Shown piece after piece: positions 26,354 through 37,361 of a DNA stretch of 64,000 bases. This DNA comes from Arthrobacter sp. B3I4 (GTDB taxonomy: Bacteria; Actinomycetota; Actinomycetes; Actinomycetales; Micrococcaceae). Positions within the stretch are counted from its first letter, which is position 1, and every line of letters starts with the position of its first letter. The translations under genes and the position numbers were made by a program. The stretch is taken from positions 2,666,001-2,730,000 of the forward strand of contig NZ_JAUSYK010000001.1 of assembly GCF_030816855.1 (NCBI RefSeq). The letters run 5' to 3'. The notes below the pieces were generated by a model that saw nothing but the letters and a program-made list of their open reading frames with translations, ran no database searches and was not told where the DNA came from.

Positions 26354-27250
26354 ATGCAGATTCCGGCTCCATTCGACTATGTTCGCGCCGCCACGGTGGA
26401 GAACGCGCTTGAGCTGCTGGCACGCCACGGTCCCGACTCCCGGATTATCGCGGGCGGCCACAGCCTGCTTCCGATGATGAAGCTGCGGCTGGCCCGGCCG
26501 GAACGGCTGATAGACATCAACGACCTCTTCGAACTGGACTTCATCCTGCGCGACGGCGAAGAACTGCGCATCGGCGCTCTCACCCGGCACACCGCCCTGT
26601 TGGAGGACGACGAGCTGGCCCGGCTGTTCCCGATCATCCGGGACGCGGAACTCGTGATCGCCGACCCCGTGGTGCGGAACCGCGGCACCATCGGCGGCTC
26701 GCTCTGCCAGGCCGACCCGGCCGAGGACCTCTCCACGGTCTGCGACGTTCTCGGCGCCACCGCAGTCATCCGCGGTCCCGGCGGCGAGCGCGTCCTGGCG
26801 ATGCGGGACTTCCACCGCGGCCCGTACCAGACCGCCGTCGGCCCGGATGAACTGTTGTGCGAAGTCCGTCTGCCGGTCCGGCAGCGCTCCGGCAGCGCCT
26901 ACGAAAAGGTGGAACGCCGCGTCGGCGACTGGGCGGTGGCAGCCGCGGGCGCGGCCGTGATGCTCGCGGAAGACGGCAGCATCGCCGACGCCGCCGTCGG
27001 GCTGACGGCGCTGGGCCTGGACCACACCGTGGCCGAAGCCGCCGGGCTGCTGCGCGGCAAGCAGCCCTCCGAGGAACTGTTCGCCGACGCCGGGCGCCTC
27101 GCCGCCGAAGCCTGCGACCCGGTCGCGGACCAGCGCGGGCCGGTCGACTACAAACGGCATCTGGCCGACGAACTCACCCGTCGCGTCTTGCGGCAGGCCT
27201 GCGCCCGCGCCGCACAGGCAACCCAGACGGCCCAGACCAAGGAAGGCTGA
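26354..27250 (+). CDS. coxM: aerobic CO dehydrogenase medium subunit (FAD)
   Basis: FAD-binding subunit of the xanthine oxidase-type CO dehydrogenase, 298 residues. It passes electrons from the iron-sulfur subunit out of the enzyme. FAD-binding signatures are AGGHSLLPMMKLR (about residues 32-44) and RNRGTIGGSLCQADPAED (about 112-129). The C-terminal CO_deh_flav_C domain follows from about 175. ATG 26354 is chosen over the in-frame ATG at 26342 because GAGGTGG stands just before it. First gene of the operon, five bases before coxS. Confidence 0.93.
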   Translation: MQIPAPFDYVRAATVENALELLARHGPDSRIIAGGHSLLPMMKLRLARPERLIDINDLFELDFILRDGEELRIGALTRHTALLEDDELARLFPIIRDAELVIADPVVRNRGTIGGSLCQADPAEDLSTVCDVLGATAVIRGPGGERVLAMRDFHRGPYQTAVGPDELLCEVRLPVRQRSGSAYEKVERRVGDWAVAAAGAAVMLAEDGSIADAAVGLTALGLDHTVAEAAGLLRGKQPSEELFADAGRLAAEACDPVADQRGPVDYKRHLADELTRRVLRQACARAAQATQTAQTKEG

Positions 27251-27255
27251 AGCGC

Positions 27256-27830
27256 ATGCAGATCAGCATGACCGTGAACGGCGACGAAGTAACGTCCGAC
27301 ATTGAACCCCGCGTGCTTCTGGTGCACTACATCCGTGAGGTGCTCGGTCTGACCGGCACCCACTGGGGCTGCGACACAAGCAACTGCGGGACCTGCGTGG
27401 TCCTGATGGACGGCCAGCCGGTAAAGTCCTGCACCGTCCTCGCGGCGATGGCTGCCGGGCACGATATCCGCACGGTCGAGGGGCTCGCTGCCGGAGCGAC
27501 CCTGGACCCGGTGCAGCAGGGCTTCATGGAGGAACACGGGCTGCAGTGCGGCTTCTGCACGCCGGGCATGATGCTCACCGCCCGGGCGCTGCTGGACAAG
27601 AACCCGCACCCGGACGACAGCGAAATCCGGCAGGCGATCTCCGGTCAGATCTGCCGCTGCACCGGCTACGCCACGATCGTCCGCTCGGTGCAGTGGGCTG
27701 CCGCCCATCCCGCGGCCGTCGCCGGGAACGGGGACGAACGTGCCTCAGACAGTGCCGGCGGAGTTCTGGACGGCACGGACGCCGCGGTCGAGGACGTCGC
27801 CCAGGAAACCGACAACGCAGAGGTGAAGGC

Positions 27831-27834
<4 letters not shown>
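27256..27834 (+). CDS. coxS: aerobic CO dehydrogenase small subunit (2Fe-2S)
   Basis: Iron-sulfur subunit with two [2Fe-2S] clusters, 192 residues. The plant-ferredoxin-type cluster uses Cys39, 44, 47 and 59 (CDTSNCGTC then C). The second, typical of the xanthine oxidase family, uses Cys98, 101, 133 and 135 (CGFC and CRC). Together they carry electrons from the molybdenum site to FAD. A tail of about 35 residues beyond the domain is acidic and Ala/Gly-rich, longer than in most CoxS. The ATG lies 5 bases after coxM; its end overlaps coxL as ATGA. Confidence 0.95.
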
Positions 27835-30223
<2,389 letters not shown>

Positions 30224-30224
<1 letters not shown>

Positions 30225-31186
30225 TGACTACCGCCGCAGCATCCCTCGCCGCCCGGGCCGTTGACCTCGCGGCCCGACGCGAGCCGTTTGTGCACGCGAC
30301 GGTGGTGCGGGCCCAGCACCCCACCAGTGCCACCGCCGGAGACACCGCCCTGGTGCTGCCCGGCGGTGAAATCCAGGGCTTCGTCGGGGGCCAATGCGTC
30401 GAGTCCTCGGTCCGGGAGTACGGGCTGCAGGTGCTCGCCTCCGGGGAGCCCCTGCTCCTCCGGGTCCTGCCCGGGGAGCCGTCCCGCCGTGCGGAGGAGG
30501 GCGCCGTGGACGTGTCCAACCCGTGCCTGAGCGGCGGGGCGATCGAGATTTTCCTGCAGCCCCGCCTCCCGGCGCCCCGGGTGGTCGTGGTGGGGACCGC
30601 CCCGGTGGCGCAGGCGCTCGCCGCGCTGGGCCCCGGCGTCGGGTTCGACGTCGAACTGGCCGACGGCGACGCCGCGCAGCCGCGCCCCGACGACGCGGCC
30701 CTGATTGTCGCCTCGCACGGCAAAGCGGAGGAAGCCGCCCTCGAAGCGGCCCTGCGCGCCGGTGTCCCGTACGTTGCCCTCGTGGCCAGCGAGGCCCGCG
30801 GCGGCGCGGTGCTGGACTCGCTCGACGTCGACGCTGCGCTGCGCTCGCGGGTGTACACCCCCGCGGGCCTGCAGTTGGGCGCGCGCACGCCCGGGGAAAT
30901 CGCCCTGTCCATCCTGGCCCAGCTGGTCCAGGAACGGGCCGCGGCCCGGGCCGCCGCCCGGACCGCCGCCAAGGATGGTGCGCGGGAAGGCGATCAGGCA
31001 GCCGGGGTTTCCGCCCCGTCCGCCCCGCAGCCGGGAACCGCCGTGGACCCCGTATGCGGCATGTCCGTGCCCGCAGTCGAATCGTCCCTGCACGCTGAGT
31101 ACAACGGCACCACTGTGTACTTCTGCTCCTCCGGCTGCCGTACGGCCTTCCGCAAGGATCCGGAGCGCTATGCCCTCAGTGTCTGA
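30224..31186 (+). CDS. XdhC-family maturation protein with C-terminal YHS metal-binding domain
   Basis: Protein of 320 residues with an XdhC/CoxI domain (FVGGQCVESSVREYG, near residue 50), an XdhC Rossmann domain (GTAPVAQALAAL to LGARTPGEIALSIL) and a C-terminal YHS domain (DPVCGM to YFCSSGCRTAFRKDPERY, about residues 275-316). XdhC proteins protect and sulfurate molybdenum cofactor for xanthine-oxidase-type enzymes. YHS domains occur in copper ATPases and other heavy-metal proteins. A Cys-rich metal module joined to a cofactor chaperone beside a Mo-Cu enzyme suggests help with copper or sulfur delivery, which is inference. TGATG overlap with coxL shows coupling. Confidence 0.88.
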
Positions 31187-31799
31187 ACCGCCGCTCCTTG
31201 CCGGCACCGCCGCCATCATCCTGGCCGCCGGATCGTCGCAGCGCCTGGGCCGGCCCAAGCAGTTGCTGCCCTACGGGAACGGGGTGCTGCTCGATGCCGC
31301 GATCGGAACCGCCCGGCGTTGCGGCTTCGCCCAGACCGTGCTGGCGCTGGGCGGGTCCGCCGCCGCGGTGCTGGCCGCCGTGGACACCGCCGGCTGCGAG
31401 GTGGTCCTGAACCCGGACTACGGGCAGGGATGTTCGTCCTCCATTACGGCCGCGCTGGCAGTGCTGCGGCCGGAGACCAGGGCGGTGGTGCTGTTGCTGG
31501 GCGACCAGCCGGGTGCCCGGGCCGAGAGTGTGCCGCCGCTGCTGCGGGCGCTCGCCGCGCCGGAGGGGCCGGCGGCCGCGGTGTGCCGTTACGACGACGG
31601 GGTGGGCCATCCGCTCGCGTTCAGCAGCGCGCTGCTGCCGGACCTGGCCGGGACGCATGGGGACAAAGCCGTGTGGAAGCTGCTGGAGCAACGGGCGGAC
31701 GACGTCGTCGAGGTCCCGACGCCGGGCCGGGTCCCGCTTGATGTCGACACCGAGGAGGACTACCGGCGCGTACTGGCAGAGCTGCAGGGGGCGCGGTGA
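31170..31799 (+). CDS. MobA-like molybdenum cofactor cytidylyltransferase
   Basis: NTP-transferase of 209 residues, similar to MocA/MobA. The nucleotide-binding signature is ILAAGSSQRLGRPKQLLPY (about residues 16-34); GDQPG and the VGHPLAF block are also typical. CO dehydrogenase uses the cytosine dinucleotide form of molybdopterin, so a CTP-dependent transferase inside the operon fits well. The ATG at 31170 has GGAG 5 nt upstream and lies 17 bases inside the preceding gene; an in-frame GTG at 31179 is an alternative. Its stop overlaps coxD as GTGA. Confidence 0.88.
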   Translation: MPSVSEPPLLAGTAAIILAAGSSQRLGRPKQLLPYGNGVLLDAAIGTARRCGFAQTVLALGGSAAAVLAAVDTAGCEVVLNPDYGQGCSSSITAALAVLRPETRAVVLLLGDQPGARAESVPPLLRALAAPEGPAAAVCRYDDGVGHPLAFSSALLPDLAGTHGDKAVWKLLEQRADDVVEVPTPGRVPLDVDTEEDYRRVLAELQGAR

Positions 31800-32719
31800 G
31801 CGCCGCGGCCCGGGCGGGGGCCGAGGCAGAGGTGCAGCGGCGGGTCCCCGACGTTCCGTCGCTGATGGCGGCCCTGGACCGGCAGGATTACCTCGCCGAC
31901 GCCGGGCTCGCCACCGCGCTCTTCCTCGCGCTCCGGCTGCCGCAGCCCATCCTGCTGGAGGGCGAGGCCGGGGTGGGCAAGACTGAGGCCGCGAAGATGC
32001 TGGCCCAGCTGCTGGACACCCCGCTGTACCGGCTGCAGTGCTATGAGGGAATCGATTCGGGTGAGGCGCTCTACGAGTGGAACCACCAGCGCCAGCTGCT
32101 CGGGATCCGGCTGGCGGAGGCGCGCGATGCCGAGGTCAGCGAGGCTGAACTGTTCGGCCCGCAGTACCTGCTGCGCCGGCCCCTGTTGCAGGCCATTGAA
32201 CACCCGGGGCCGCGGCCGGCCGTGCTGTTGCTGGATGAGATCGACCGTGCCGACGCGGAGTTCGAGGCATTCACCTTCGAACTGCTGGCCGAAGCCGCCG
32301 TCACGATCCCCGAACTGGGCACGATCCGGGCCACCCATCCCCCCATAGTTGTCCTGACGTCCAACCGCACCCGGGACCTCCACGACGCTCTTACCCGCCG
32401 GTGCCTCTACCACTGGATCGACTACCCGGGGCCTGCCCGTATCGCCGAGATTGTGCGGCGCCGGGTGCCGGCCAGTAGCGGACCGATGGCGTTGCAGGCC
32501 GCTGCTGTCATCACCCGGCTGCGAACCCTGGACCTGGCCAAACCGCCCGGGATCGCCGAGGCCATCGACTGGGTTTCAGCGCTCGCGGTGCTGGGCATCA
32601 ACCGGATCGACGCCGCGACGGCCGAACAAACCTGGGGTTCCATCATCAAGAACCGGGACGATCTGGAACTGGTGAACGCCCGGGGCGCGGCCCGGCTGAT
32701 CGGCGGACCAGATGAGTGA
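31796..32719 (+). CDS. coxD: CoxD, MoxR-type AAA+ ATPase for CO dehydrogenase maturation
   Basis: AAA+ ATPase of 307 residues, MoxR class. Walker A is GEAGVGKT (56-63), Walker B LLLDEID, sensor 1 LTSNRTRDLHDAL, and a C-terminal lid follows. In Oligotropha CoxD is required to build the Cu-S-Mo centre, working as an unfoldase with CoxE. The GTG start overlaps the previous stop by four bases, and its own end overlaps coxE by eight, so stoichiometric synthesis is likely. Confidence 0.93.
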   Translation: MSAAARAGAEAEVQRRVPDVPSLMAALDRQDYLADAGLATALFLALRLPQPILLEGEAGVGKTEAAKMLAQLLDTPLYRLQCYEGIDSGEALYEWNHQRQLLGIRLAEARDAEVSEAELFGPQYLLRRPLLQAIEHPGPRPAVLLLDEIDRADAEFEAFTFELLAEAAVTIPELGTIRATHPPIVVLTSNRTRDLHDALTRRCLYHWIDYPGPARIAEIVRRRVPASSGPMALQAAAVITRLRTLDLAKPPGIAEAIDWVSALAVLGINRIDAATAEQTWGSIIKNRDDLELVNARGAARLIGGPDE

Positions 32720-34043
32720 CCCGACGCGGGCGGGCGCGCCCGTCGTGGAGGCTGCATCGTTCGCCGCGGCCTTTCTCACGGCGCTGCGGGCAGCGGGCCT
32801 GTCGTGCTCCCCCGACCGGGCGGCCCGGCTCGCCCAGGCGCTGCAGCTGGTTCCGCCGACCGGTTCGCAGCGGCTGTACTGGAGCCTGCGGGTTGTGTTG
32901 GTTTCCAGCCGTGAGCAGGTGCCGGTGTTCGACGCCGTCTTTGCCAGGGTTTTCGGCGGCGGTTTCGATCCGGCCGCCGCGCTGGACCGCGGCGCGGGGC
33001 AGCCGGTCCCGGCCCCGCCTGCTACCGGCAGTGCACTTGCCCGGCCTGCCGCGGAAAGCCGCCGCGCGACCGAGCCGGCCGGCGGGCCAGAACGGTCCCA
33101 TCCCGCGGTTGCCTCGGCCGGAGATGACACCGGGACCGCCACCGGCCTCGAACGTGAGGCCGTCCTGGCGATGGCATCCGCCGAGGAGCACTTGCACGGC
33201 ATGGACTTTGCGGCGCTTTCCGAGGCGGAAGCTGCAGAGATCCGCCGGCTGGCGGCCCGGGTCCTGCTGGCAACGCCTGTGCGCCTGAGCCGGCGCATCC
33301 GCACCTCCCCGCGCAGCACCGCACGGCTCGACATCCGGGCCACGGTTCGGGCCGCCCGCCGCCTCGGGTCCGACTCCCCCACACTGCTGTACGCCCGACG
33401 CCGGGAGCAGCGGCGCAAACTCGTGCTGTTGTGCGACGTGTCCGGCTCAATGGATCCGTACTCCCGGATCTTTTTGGCGCTGCTGCAGGGCGCCGTGGCC
33501 AACTCCGGGGCCGAAGCCTTTGTTTTCGCCACACGGCTGACCCGTCTGACCCGGCAACTTGGGCAACGCGATCCGGATCTGGCACTGGCCCGGGCGGCGG
33601 CCACCGCACCGGACTGGGCCAGCGGCACAAGAATGGCCGAGAGCATCCGGCATTTCGTGGATGAACACGGACGCCGCGGACTGGCGCGGGGAGCTGTGGT
33701 GGTGGTCTTCTCCGACGGCTGGGCGCAGGAAGAACCGGAGCAAGTCGGCGTCCAGATGGCCCGGTTACGCCGGCTCGCCCATCGGGTGGTCTGGGTGAAC
33801 CCCCGCAAGGCAGCACCCGGCTACCGGCCACTGGCCGGCGGGATGGCCGCGGCGCTGCCGTTTTGTGACGCTTTCGTCAGCGGCCACAGCTATGACGCCT
33901 TGGCGGAAGTGGCGGACGCCATCCGGGATGCCGCCCCCTGCCGGCTCCCCGCCGGCCGGTCGGACCCAGCAGCGAAAGACATGCCCCCTGAAGGCAATGC
34001 GCCCAAGGCCCACACCTCCGTAGACCAGGGATCGGAAGATTAA
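32712..34043 (+). CDS. coxE: CoxE, VWA-domain partner of CoxD
   Basis: Protein of 443 residues. The C-terminal half is a von Willebrand A domain with a complete MIDAS: DVSGSM (Asp242, Ser244, Ser246), then a Thr in WASGTRMAES and Asp in VFSDGWAQ. The N-terminal half (about 1-110) is the helical CoxE region, joined by an Ala/Pro/Thr-rich linker. VWA proteins pair with MoxR ATPases to remodel clients, here the CO dehydrogenase active site. A basic, proline-rich tail of about 40 residues follows the domain. Overlaps coxD. Confidence 0.92.
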   Translation: MSDPTRAGAPVVEAASFAAAFLTALRAAGLSCSPDRAARLAQALQLVPPTGSQRLYWSLRVVLVSSREQVPVFDAVFARVFGGGFDPAAALDRGAGQPVPAPPATGSALARPAAESRRATEPAGGPERSHPAVASAGDDTGTATGLEREAVLAMASAEEHLHGMDFAALSEAEAAEIRRLAARVLLATPVRLSRRIRTSPRSTARLDIRATVRAARRLGSDSPTLLYARRREQRRKLVLLCDVSGSMDPYSRIFLALLQGAVANSGAEAFVFATRLTRLTRQLGQRDPDLALARAAATAPDWASGTRMAESIRHFVDEHGRRGLARGAVVVVFSDGWAQEEPEQVGVQMARLRRLAHRVVWVNPRKAAPGYRPLAGGMAAALPFCDAFVSGHSYDALAEVADAIRDAAPCRLPAGRSDPAAKDMPPEGNAPKAHTSVDQGSED

Positions 34044-34054
34044 GGAGCAGCTCA

Positions 34055-34930
34055 ATGCAGATCGACAGCAGTTTCGCGGTGGTCGCCCCGATCGAGAAGG
34101 TCTGGGAGACCCTGATGGACTTTGAACGGGTAGCCGGCTGCCTGCCGGGCGCCCGGATCCTGAACAAGCTCTCCGACGACGCCTACCAGGTCGGGATGAC
34201 GGTCAAACTGGGCCCGGTCAACATGCAATACCGGGGGCTGCTCACCGTCTTGGAGCGGAACGCCGCCGATCACCGCGCGGTGCTGGGCGGCAAGGCCCAG
34301 GAGACCCGCGGCCAGGGCACCGCCGACGCCACGGTGACGCTGGCCTTGACCGAAGACGGGACCACGACGCGCGGGACCGTCAACGCGGAGCTGGCACTGT
34401 CGGGCAAGGCGGCAGCGATGGGCAAAAGCGTGATCGGGAGCGTCACGGAGCAAATGATGGGAATCTTCGCCGGCAACCTGCAGGCCATGCTTGCCGAACC
34501 CGGGGCAGGGACCGGACCAGGCCAACAAGAACACACGGCGGCAGGGACCGGGACGACGGCGGCACCAGGACCGGCGAGCGCGGCGTCCGGAGGTGCCGGA
34601 GCGGGGACCGGGACGACGGCGGCACCGTCCCCCGCGCCAGCGGCGTCGGCGGAACCGCCGTCGCCGTCACCGGTTCCCGAACCACCGACCCCGTCACCGT
34701 CCCCGTCCCCGCTTCCGTCGCCGTCACCGCCGCCGTCACCGTCCCCGCTTCCCGGGCAACCGTCGCCGGCCGGGAGTCTCGACGCTTTCACCCTCGCCCG
34801 GGGCATCGCCGTCGACCAGCTTTCCAGCCCGGGGAAGGTAGCCGGCCTGGTTGCGGCCGTGGCCGTCCTGGCCTATTGGGCGGGGCGGCGGTCCGCGTTC
34901 CGGCTGCTCCGTCTTTGCGGAAGGCTGTAG
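34055..34930 (+). CDS. coxG: CoxG, membrane-anchored SRPBCC-fold protein of CO oxidation
   Basis: Protein of 291 residues: an N-terminal SRPBCC (START-like) domain of about 145 residues (VVAPIEKVWETLMDFERVAG to the TEQMMGIFAGNL helix), a long Ala/Gly/Thr then Pro/Ser-rich linker (about 150-245), and a C-terminal membrane segment (KVAGLVAAVAVLAYWAG) with basic residues after it. CoxG recruits CO dehydrogenase to the membrane and has been reported to carry quinone to it in Mycobacterium. The linker contains a 20-residue imperfect repeat that is a 60-bp repeat in DNA. AAGGAG lies 8 nt before the ATG. Confidence 0.93.
   Translation: MQIDSSFAVVAPIEKVWETLMDFERVAGCLPGARILNKLSDDAYQVGMTVKLGPVNMQYRGLLTVLERNAADHRAVLGGKAQETRGQGTADATVTLALTEDGTTTRGTVNAELALSGKAAAMGKSVIGSVTEQMMGIFAGNLQAMLAEPGAGTGPGQQEHTAAGTGTTAAPGPASAASGGAGAGTGTTAAPSPAPAASAEPPSPSPVPEPPTPSPSPSPLPSPSPPPSPSPLPGQPSPAGSLDAFTLARGIAVDQLSSPGKVAGLVAAVAVLAYWAGRRSAFRLLRLCGRL
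34544..34626 (+). repeat. 60-bp-period repeat inside the coxG linker
   Basis: The same 23-base sequence occurs at 34544-34566 and 34604-34626, exactly 60 bases apart and in frame, encoding two copies of GTGTTAAP within Ala/Pro-rich surroundings. Linker length could change by unequal slippage here. Confidence 0.75.
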
Positions 34931-34939
34931 GGATATCCG

Positions 34940-36067
34940 ATGCGGGACGTTCTGGCGGCCATCCTGCCGGGCTGGCAGCAGGGCGAGACTGCCGGGCTTG
35001 CCACCGTGGTGAGCACCTTCAAGTCCGCCCCCCGGCTGCCGGGGGCGGCCATGCTGGTCACCGCCGGCGGCGAGGCCGTCGGTTCGGTGTCCGGAGGCTG
35101 CGTCGAGGGCGCCGTCTACGACCTGGCCACCCAGGTGATGGACGACGGCATCCCGGTGCTGGTGCGGTACGGCATCAGCGACGACGACGCGTTCGCCGTC
35201 GGATTGACCTGCGGCGGCATCATTGACATCTTCGTCGAACCGGTCTCGCAGGAACGCTTCGCCGAACTCGACCGCGTCCGGCAGGACCTCGCCGACGGCA
35301 AACGGGTGGGAGTCGCCACGGTCATTGAGCACCCGGACAACAGTTGGCTGGGACGGCACCTGGTGGTGCGGCCGGATGGTGTTGAAGGGAACCTTGGCTC
35401 GGAGCGTGCCAACCTCGCAGTCGGCGACGACACCCTTGGCTACCTTGCCGCTGGCCGGACCGGCGTCCTGAGCTACGGGCCGGATGGTGAACGGCTGGAC
35501 AGCGGTATGCGGGTCTTCTTCAGCAGCTACGCCCCGCCGCCGCGGATGCTCGTCTTCGGCGCCATCGACTTCGCTTCGGCGCTGGCAAGGCTGGGCACTT
35601 TCCTGGGCTACCGGGTGACCGTGTGTGACGCCCGCGCCGTCTTCGCCACCCCGGCCCGGTTCCCCGAGGCCGCGGAGGTGGTCAACGAGTGGCCGCACCG
35701 CTATCTCGCCGGACAGCAGGACCGCGGGCTGGTGGATGAAAGGACCGTCATCTGCGTCCTCACGCACGATCCAAAATTCGACATACCGCTCCTGGAGGTG
35801 GCCCTGCGCGGGAATCCGGTGGCGTTTGTTGGCGCCATGGGCTCACGCCGGACCCATGAGGACCGCATCCGGCGCCTGCGCGAAGCCGGCCTCAGCGGGG
35901 ACGCGCTCTCCAGCCTCCACAGCCCGGTGGGCCTGGACCTCGGCGCGCGGACGCCGGAAGAGACCGCGGTGTCCATCGCCGCTGAAATCATCGCCAAGCA
36001 GTGGAGCGGCAGCGGCGAGCCTCTGCGGTTCCTGGACGAGCGGATCCACCACGACGAGGCCCTTTGA
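34940..36067 (+). CDS. XdhC/CoxI-family molybdenum cofactor maturation protein
   Basis: Full-length XdhC/CoxI protein of 375 residues. The N-terminal XdhC_CoxI domain shows VGSVSGGCVEGAVYD with the conserved Cys, then LTCGGIIDIFVEPV; the C-terminal Rossmann domain begins at MLVFGAIDFASALARL and ends with FVGAMGSRRTHEDRI and GLDLGARTPEETAVSIAAEI. It should bind and protect the cofactor before insertion into CoxL. It starts 9 bases after coxG and closes the operon. Two XdhC homologues in one cox operon, only one with a YHS domain, suggests division of labour. Confidence 0.92.
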   Translation: MRDVLAAILPGWQQGETAGLATVVSTFKSAPRLPGAAMLVTAGGEAVGSVSGGCVEGAVYDLATQVMDDGIPVLVRYGISDDDAFAVGLTCGGIIDIFVEPVSQERFAELDRVRQDLADGKRVGVATVIEHPDNSWLGRHLVVRPDGVEGNLGSERANLAVGDDTLGYLAAGRTGVLSYGPDGERLDSGMRVFFSSYAPPPRMLVFGAIDFASALARLGTFLGYRVTVCDARAVFATPARFPEAAEVVNEWPHRYLAGQQDRGLVDERTVICVLTHDPKFDIPLLEVALRGNPVAFVGAMGSRRTHEDRIRRLREAGLSGDALSSLHSPVGLDLGARTPEETAVSIAAEIIAKQWSGSGEPLRFLDERIHHDEAL

Positions 36068-36082
36068 GGCGAGGGCCGGGCG

Positions 36083-36088
36083 TAAGCT
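36083..36088 (+). promoter_or_regulatory. leaderless -10 hexamer of yciO
   Basis: TAAGCT followed by CGTGCC and then the ATG at 36095, the TANNNT-N6-start pattern. It gives yciO its own promoter just after the cox operon. Confidence 0.55.
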
Positions 36089-36094
36089 CGTGCC

Positions 36095-36715
36095 ATGGCG
36101 AGATTCCTGGATGTGCACCCCGACAACCCGCAACCGCGTTCCATCACCCAGGCGGTGGAACTGCTCAAGTCCGGCGGACTGATCGCTTATCCCACCGACT
36201 CCTGCTACGCCCTCGGCGCCCAACTGGGGAACCGCGAGGCGCTGGACAGGATCCGCGCCATCCGGCATCTCGACGACAAGCACCACTTCACCCTGGTATG
36301 CAAGGATTTCGCCCAGCTCGGCCAGTTCGTGCAGATCGACAATGACGTGTTCCGCAGCATCAAGGCCGTGACCCCCGGAAGCTACACCTTCATCCTGCCG
36401 GCCACCAAGGAGGTCCCGAAGCGGCTCCTCCATCCGAAAAAGAAGACTGTGGGCGTCCGTATCCCCGACCACAAGGTGGTCCAGGCGCTCCTGGCCGAAC
36501 TCGGCGAGCCGCTGCTGTCGAGCACGCTGCTGCTGCCGGACGAAGAGGAGCCGTTGACCCAGGGCTGGGAGATCAAGGAGCGGCTCGACCACGTGGTCGA
36601 CGCCGTCATCGATTCCGGCGACTGCGGGGCGGAGCCGACGACGGTCATTGATTTCTCCAGCGGCGTCGCGGAGGTAGTGCGCCGCGGCATGGGCGACCCG
36701 TCCCGGTTCGAGTAG
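36095..36715 (+). CDS. yciO: YciO, Sua5/YrdC-family protein
   Basis: Protein of 206 residues, the same length as Escherichia coli YciO and alike along its whole length: HPDNPQ at the start, GLIAYPTDSCYALG (ATP/threonine pocket), the K-R-R-type basic site in PKRLLHPKKKTVGVRIP, and TTVIDFSSG near the end. The Sua5/YrdC family makes threonylcarbamoyl-AMP for tRNA t6A; YciO is the weaker paralog group, so a separate TsaC is expected elsewhere. It is transcribed alone from a leaderless promoter. Confidence 0.92.
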   Translation: MARFLDVHPDNPQPRSITQAVELLKSGGLIAYPTDSCYALGAQLGNREALDRIRAIRHLDDKHHFTLVCKDFAQLGQFVQIDNDVFRSIKAVTPGSYTFILPATKEVPKRLLHPKKKTVGVRIPDHKVVQALLAELGEPLLSSTLLLPDEEEPLTQGWEIKERLDHVVDAVIDSGDCGAEPTTVIDFSSGVAEVVRRGMGDPSRFE

Positions 36716-36739
36716 CGAAGGAATAGGAGCGCCCTCCCG

Positions 36740-36745
36740 TACGAT
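36740..36745 (+). promoter_or_regulatory. leaderless -10 hexamer of the 36752 acetyltransferase
   Basis: TACGAT followed by CATCTG and then ATG at 36752. Confidence 0.5.
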
Positions 36746-36751
36746 CATCTG

Positions 36752-37285
36752 ATGCCTCTGCTTATCGCACCCGACGTCAGCTATCACTCCTCATGGCTGG
36801 AAGGCTCGGCGGAATTTGAGGGCGCCCACAGGGACGGCGCGGGCGCGGAGGACTGGGACCTGCAAGAACTCAGCGACGCCGGGACGTTCCGACGCTTCGT
36901 CCAAGCCCTCCTCGACGATGCTTTGCCGGAAAGCCCGCGGAAGCCGGGCTACGTGCCGTGCACCTACCTGTGGATCGTGGAAGGTGACTCATTCCTCGGT
37001 TCACTGGCCATCAGGCATGAGCTGAACGACTTCCTGCTCAACGAAGGGGGCCACATCGGCTACAGCGTGAGGCCTTCCGCGCGGCGACGCGGTCATGCAG
37101 CGAAGGCCCTCGCCGCCGCCCTGCCGCTTGCCCGCGATCTGGGGATCCCGCGGGTTCTTCTCACCTGCGACGAGGAGAACGCGGCCTCCCGGGCGACCAT
37201 CGAACGGAACGGCGGCGCCTATGAGGACACCCGCAACGGCAAGCGGCGCTACTGGATCGATCCCGCCTCAGCTGCTGCACCTTAG
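36752..37285 (+). CDS. GNAT-family N-acetyltransferase
   Basis: GNAT acetyltransferase of 177 residues. The acetyl-CoA loop is IGYSVRPSARRRGHAAKALAA (first 20: positions about 109-129), followed by VLLTCDEENAASRATIERNGG, the typical strand 5 to helix 4 segment. The N-terminal part (about 1-75) carries the substrate side and resembles the family acting on amino groups of small molecules; the substrate is unknown. The start is fixed by the leaderless hexamer upstream. Confidence 0.85.
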   Translation: MPLLIAPDVSYHSSWLEGSAEFEGAHRDGAGAEDWDLQELSDAGTFRRFVQALLDDALPESPRKPGYVPCTYLWIVEGDSFLGSLAIRHELNDFLLNEGGHIGYSVRPSARRRGHAAKALAAALPLARDLGIPRVLLTCDEENAASRATIERNGGAYEDTRNGKRRYWIDPASAAAP

Positions 37286-37361
37286 CCGGGTTACCTGCGG
37301 AGTAGCTTTTGAACGAATAGCTCCCTCTTTCAGCTGGTCAGCTCCAGTAGCCTAGGGATCA

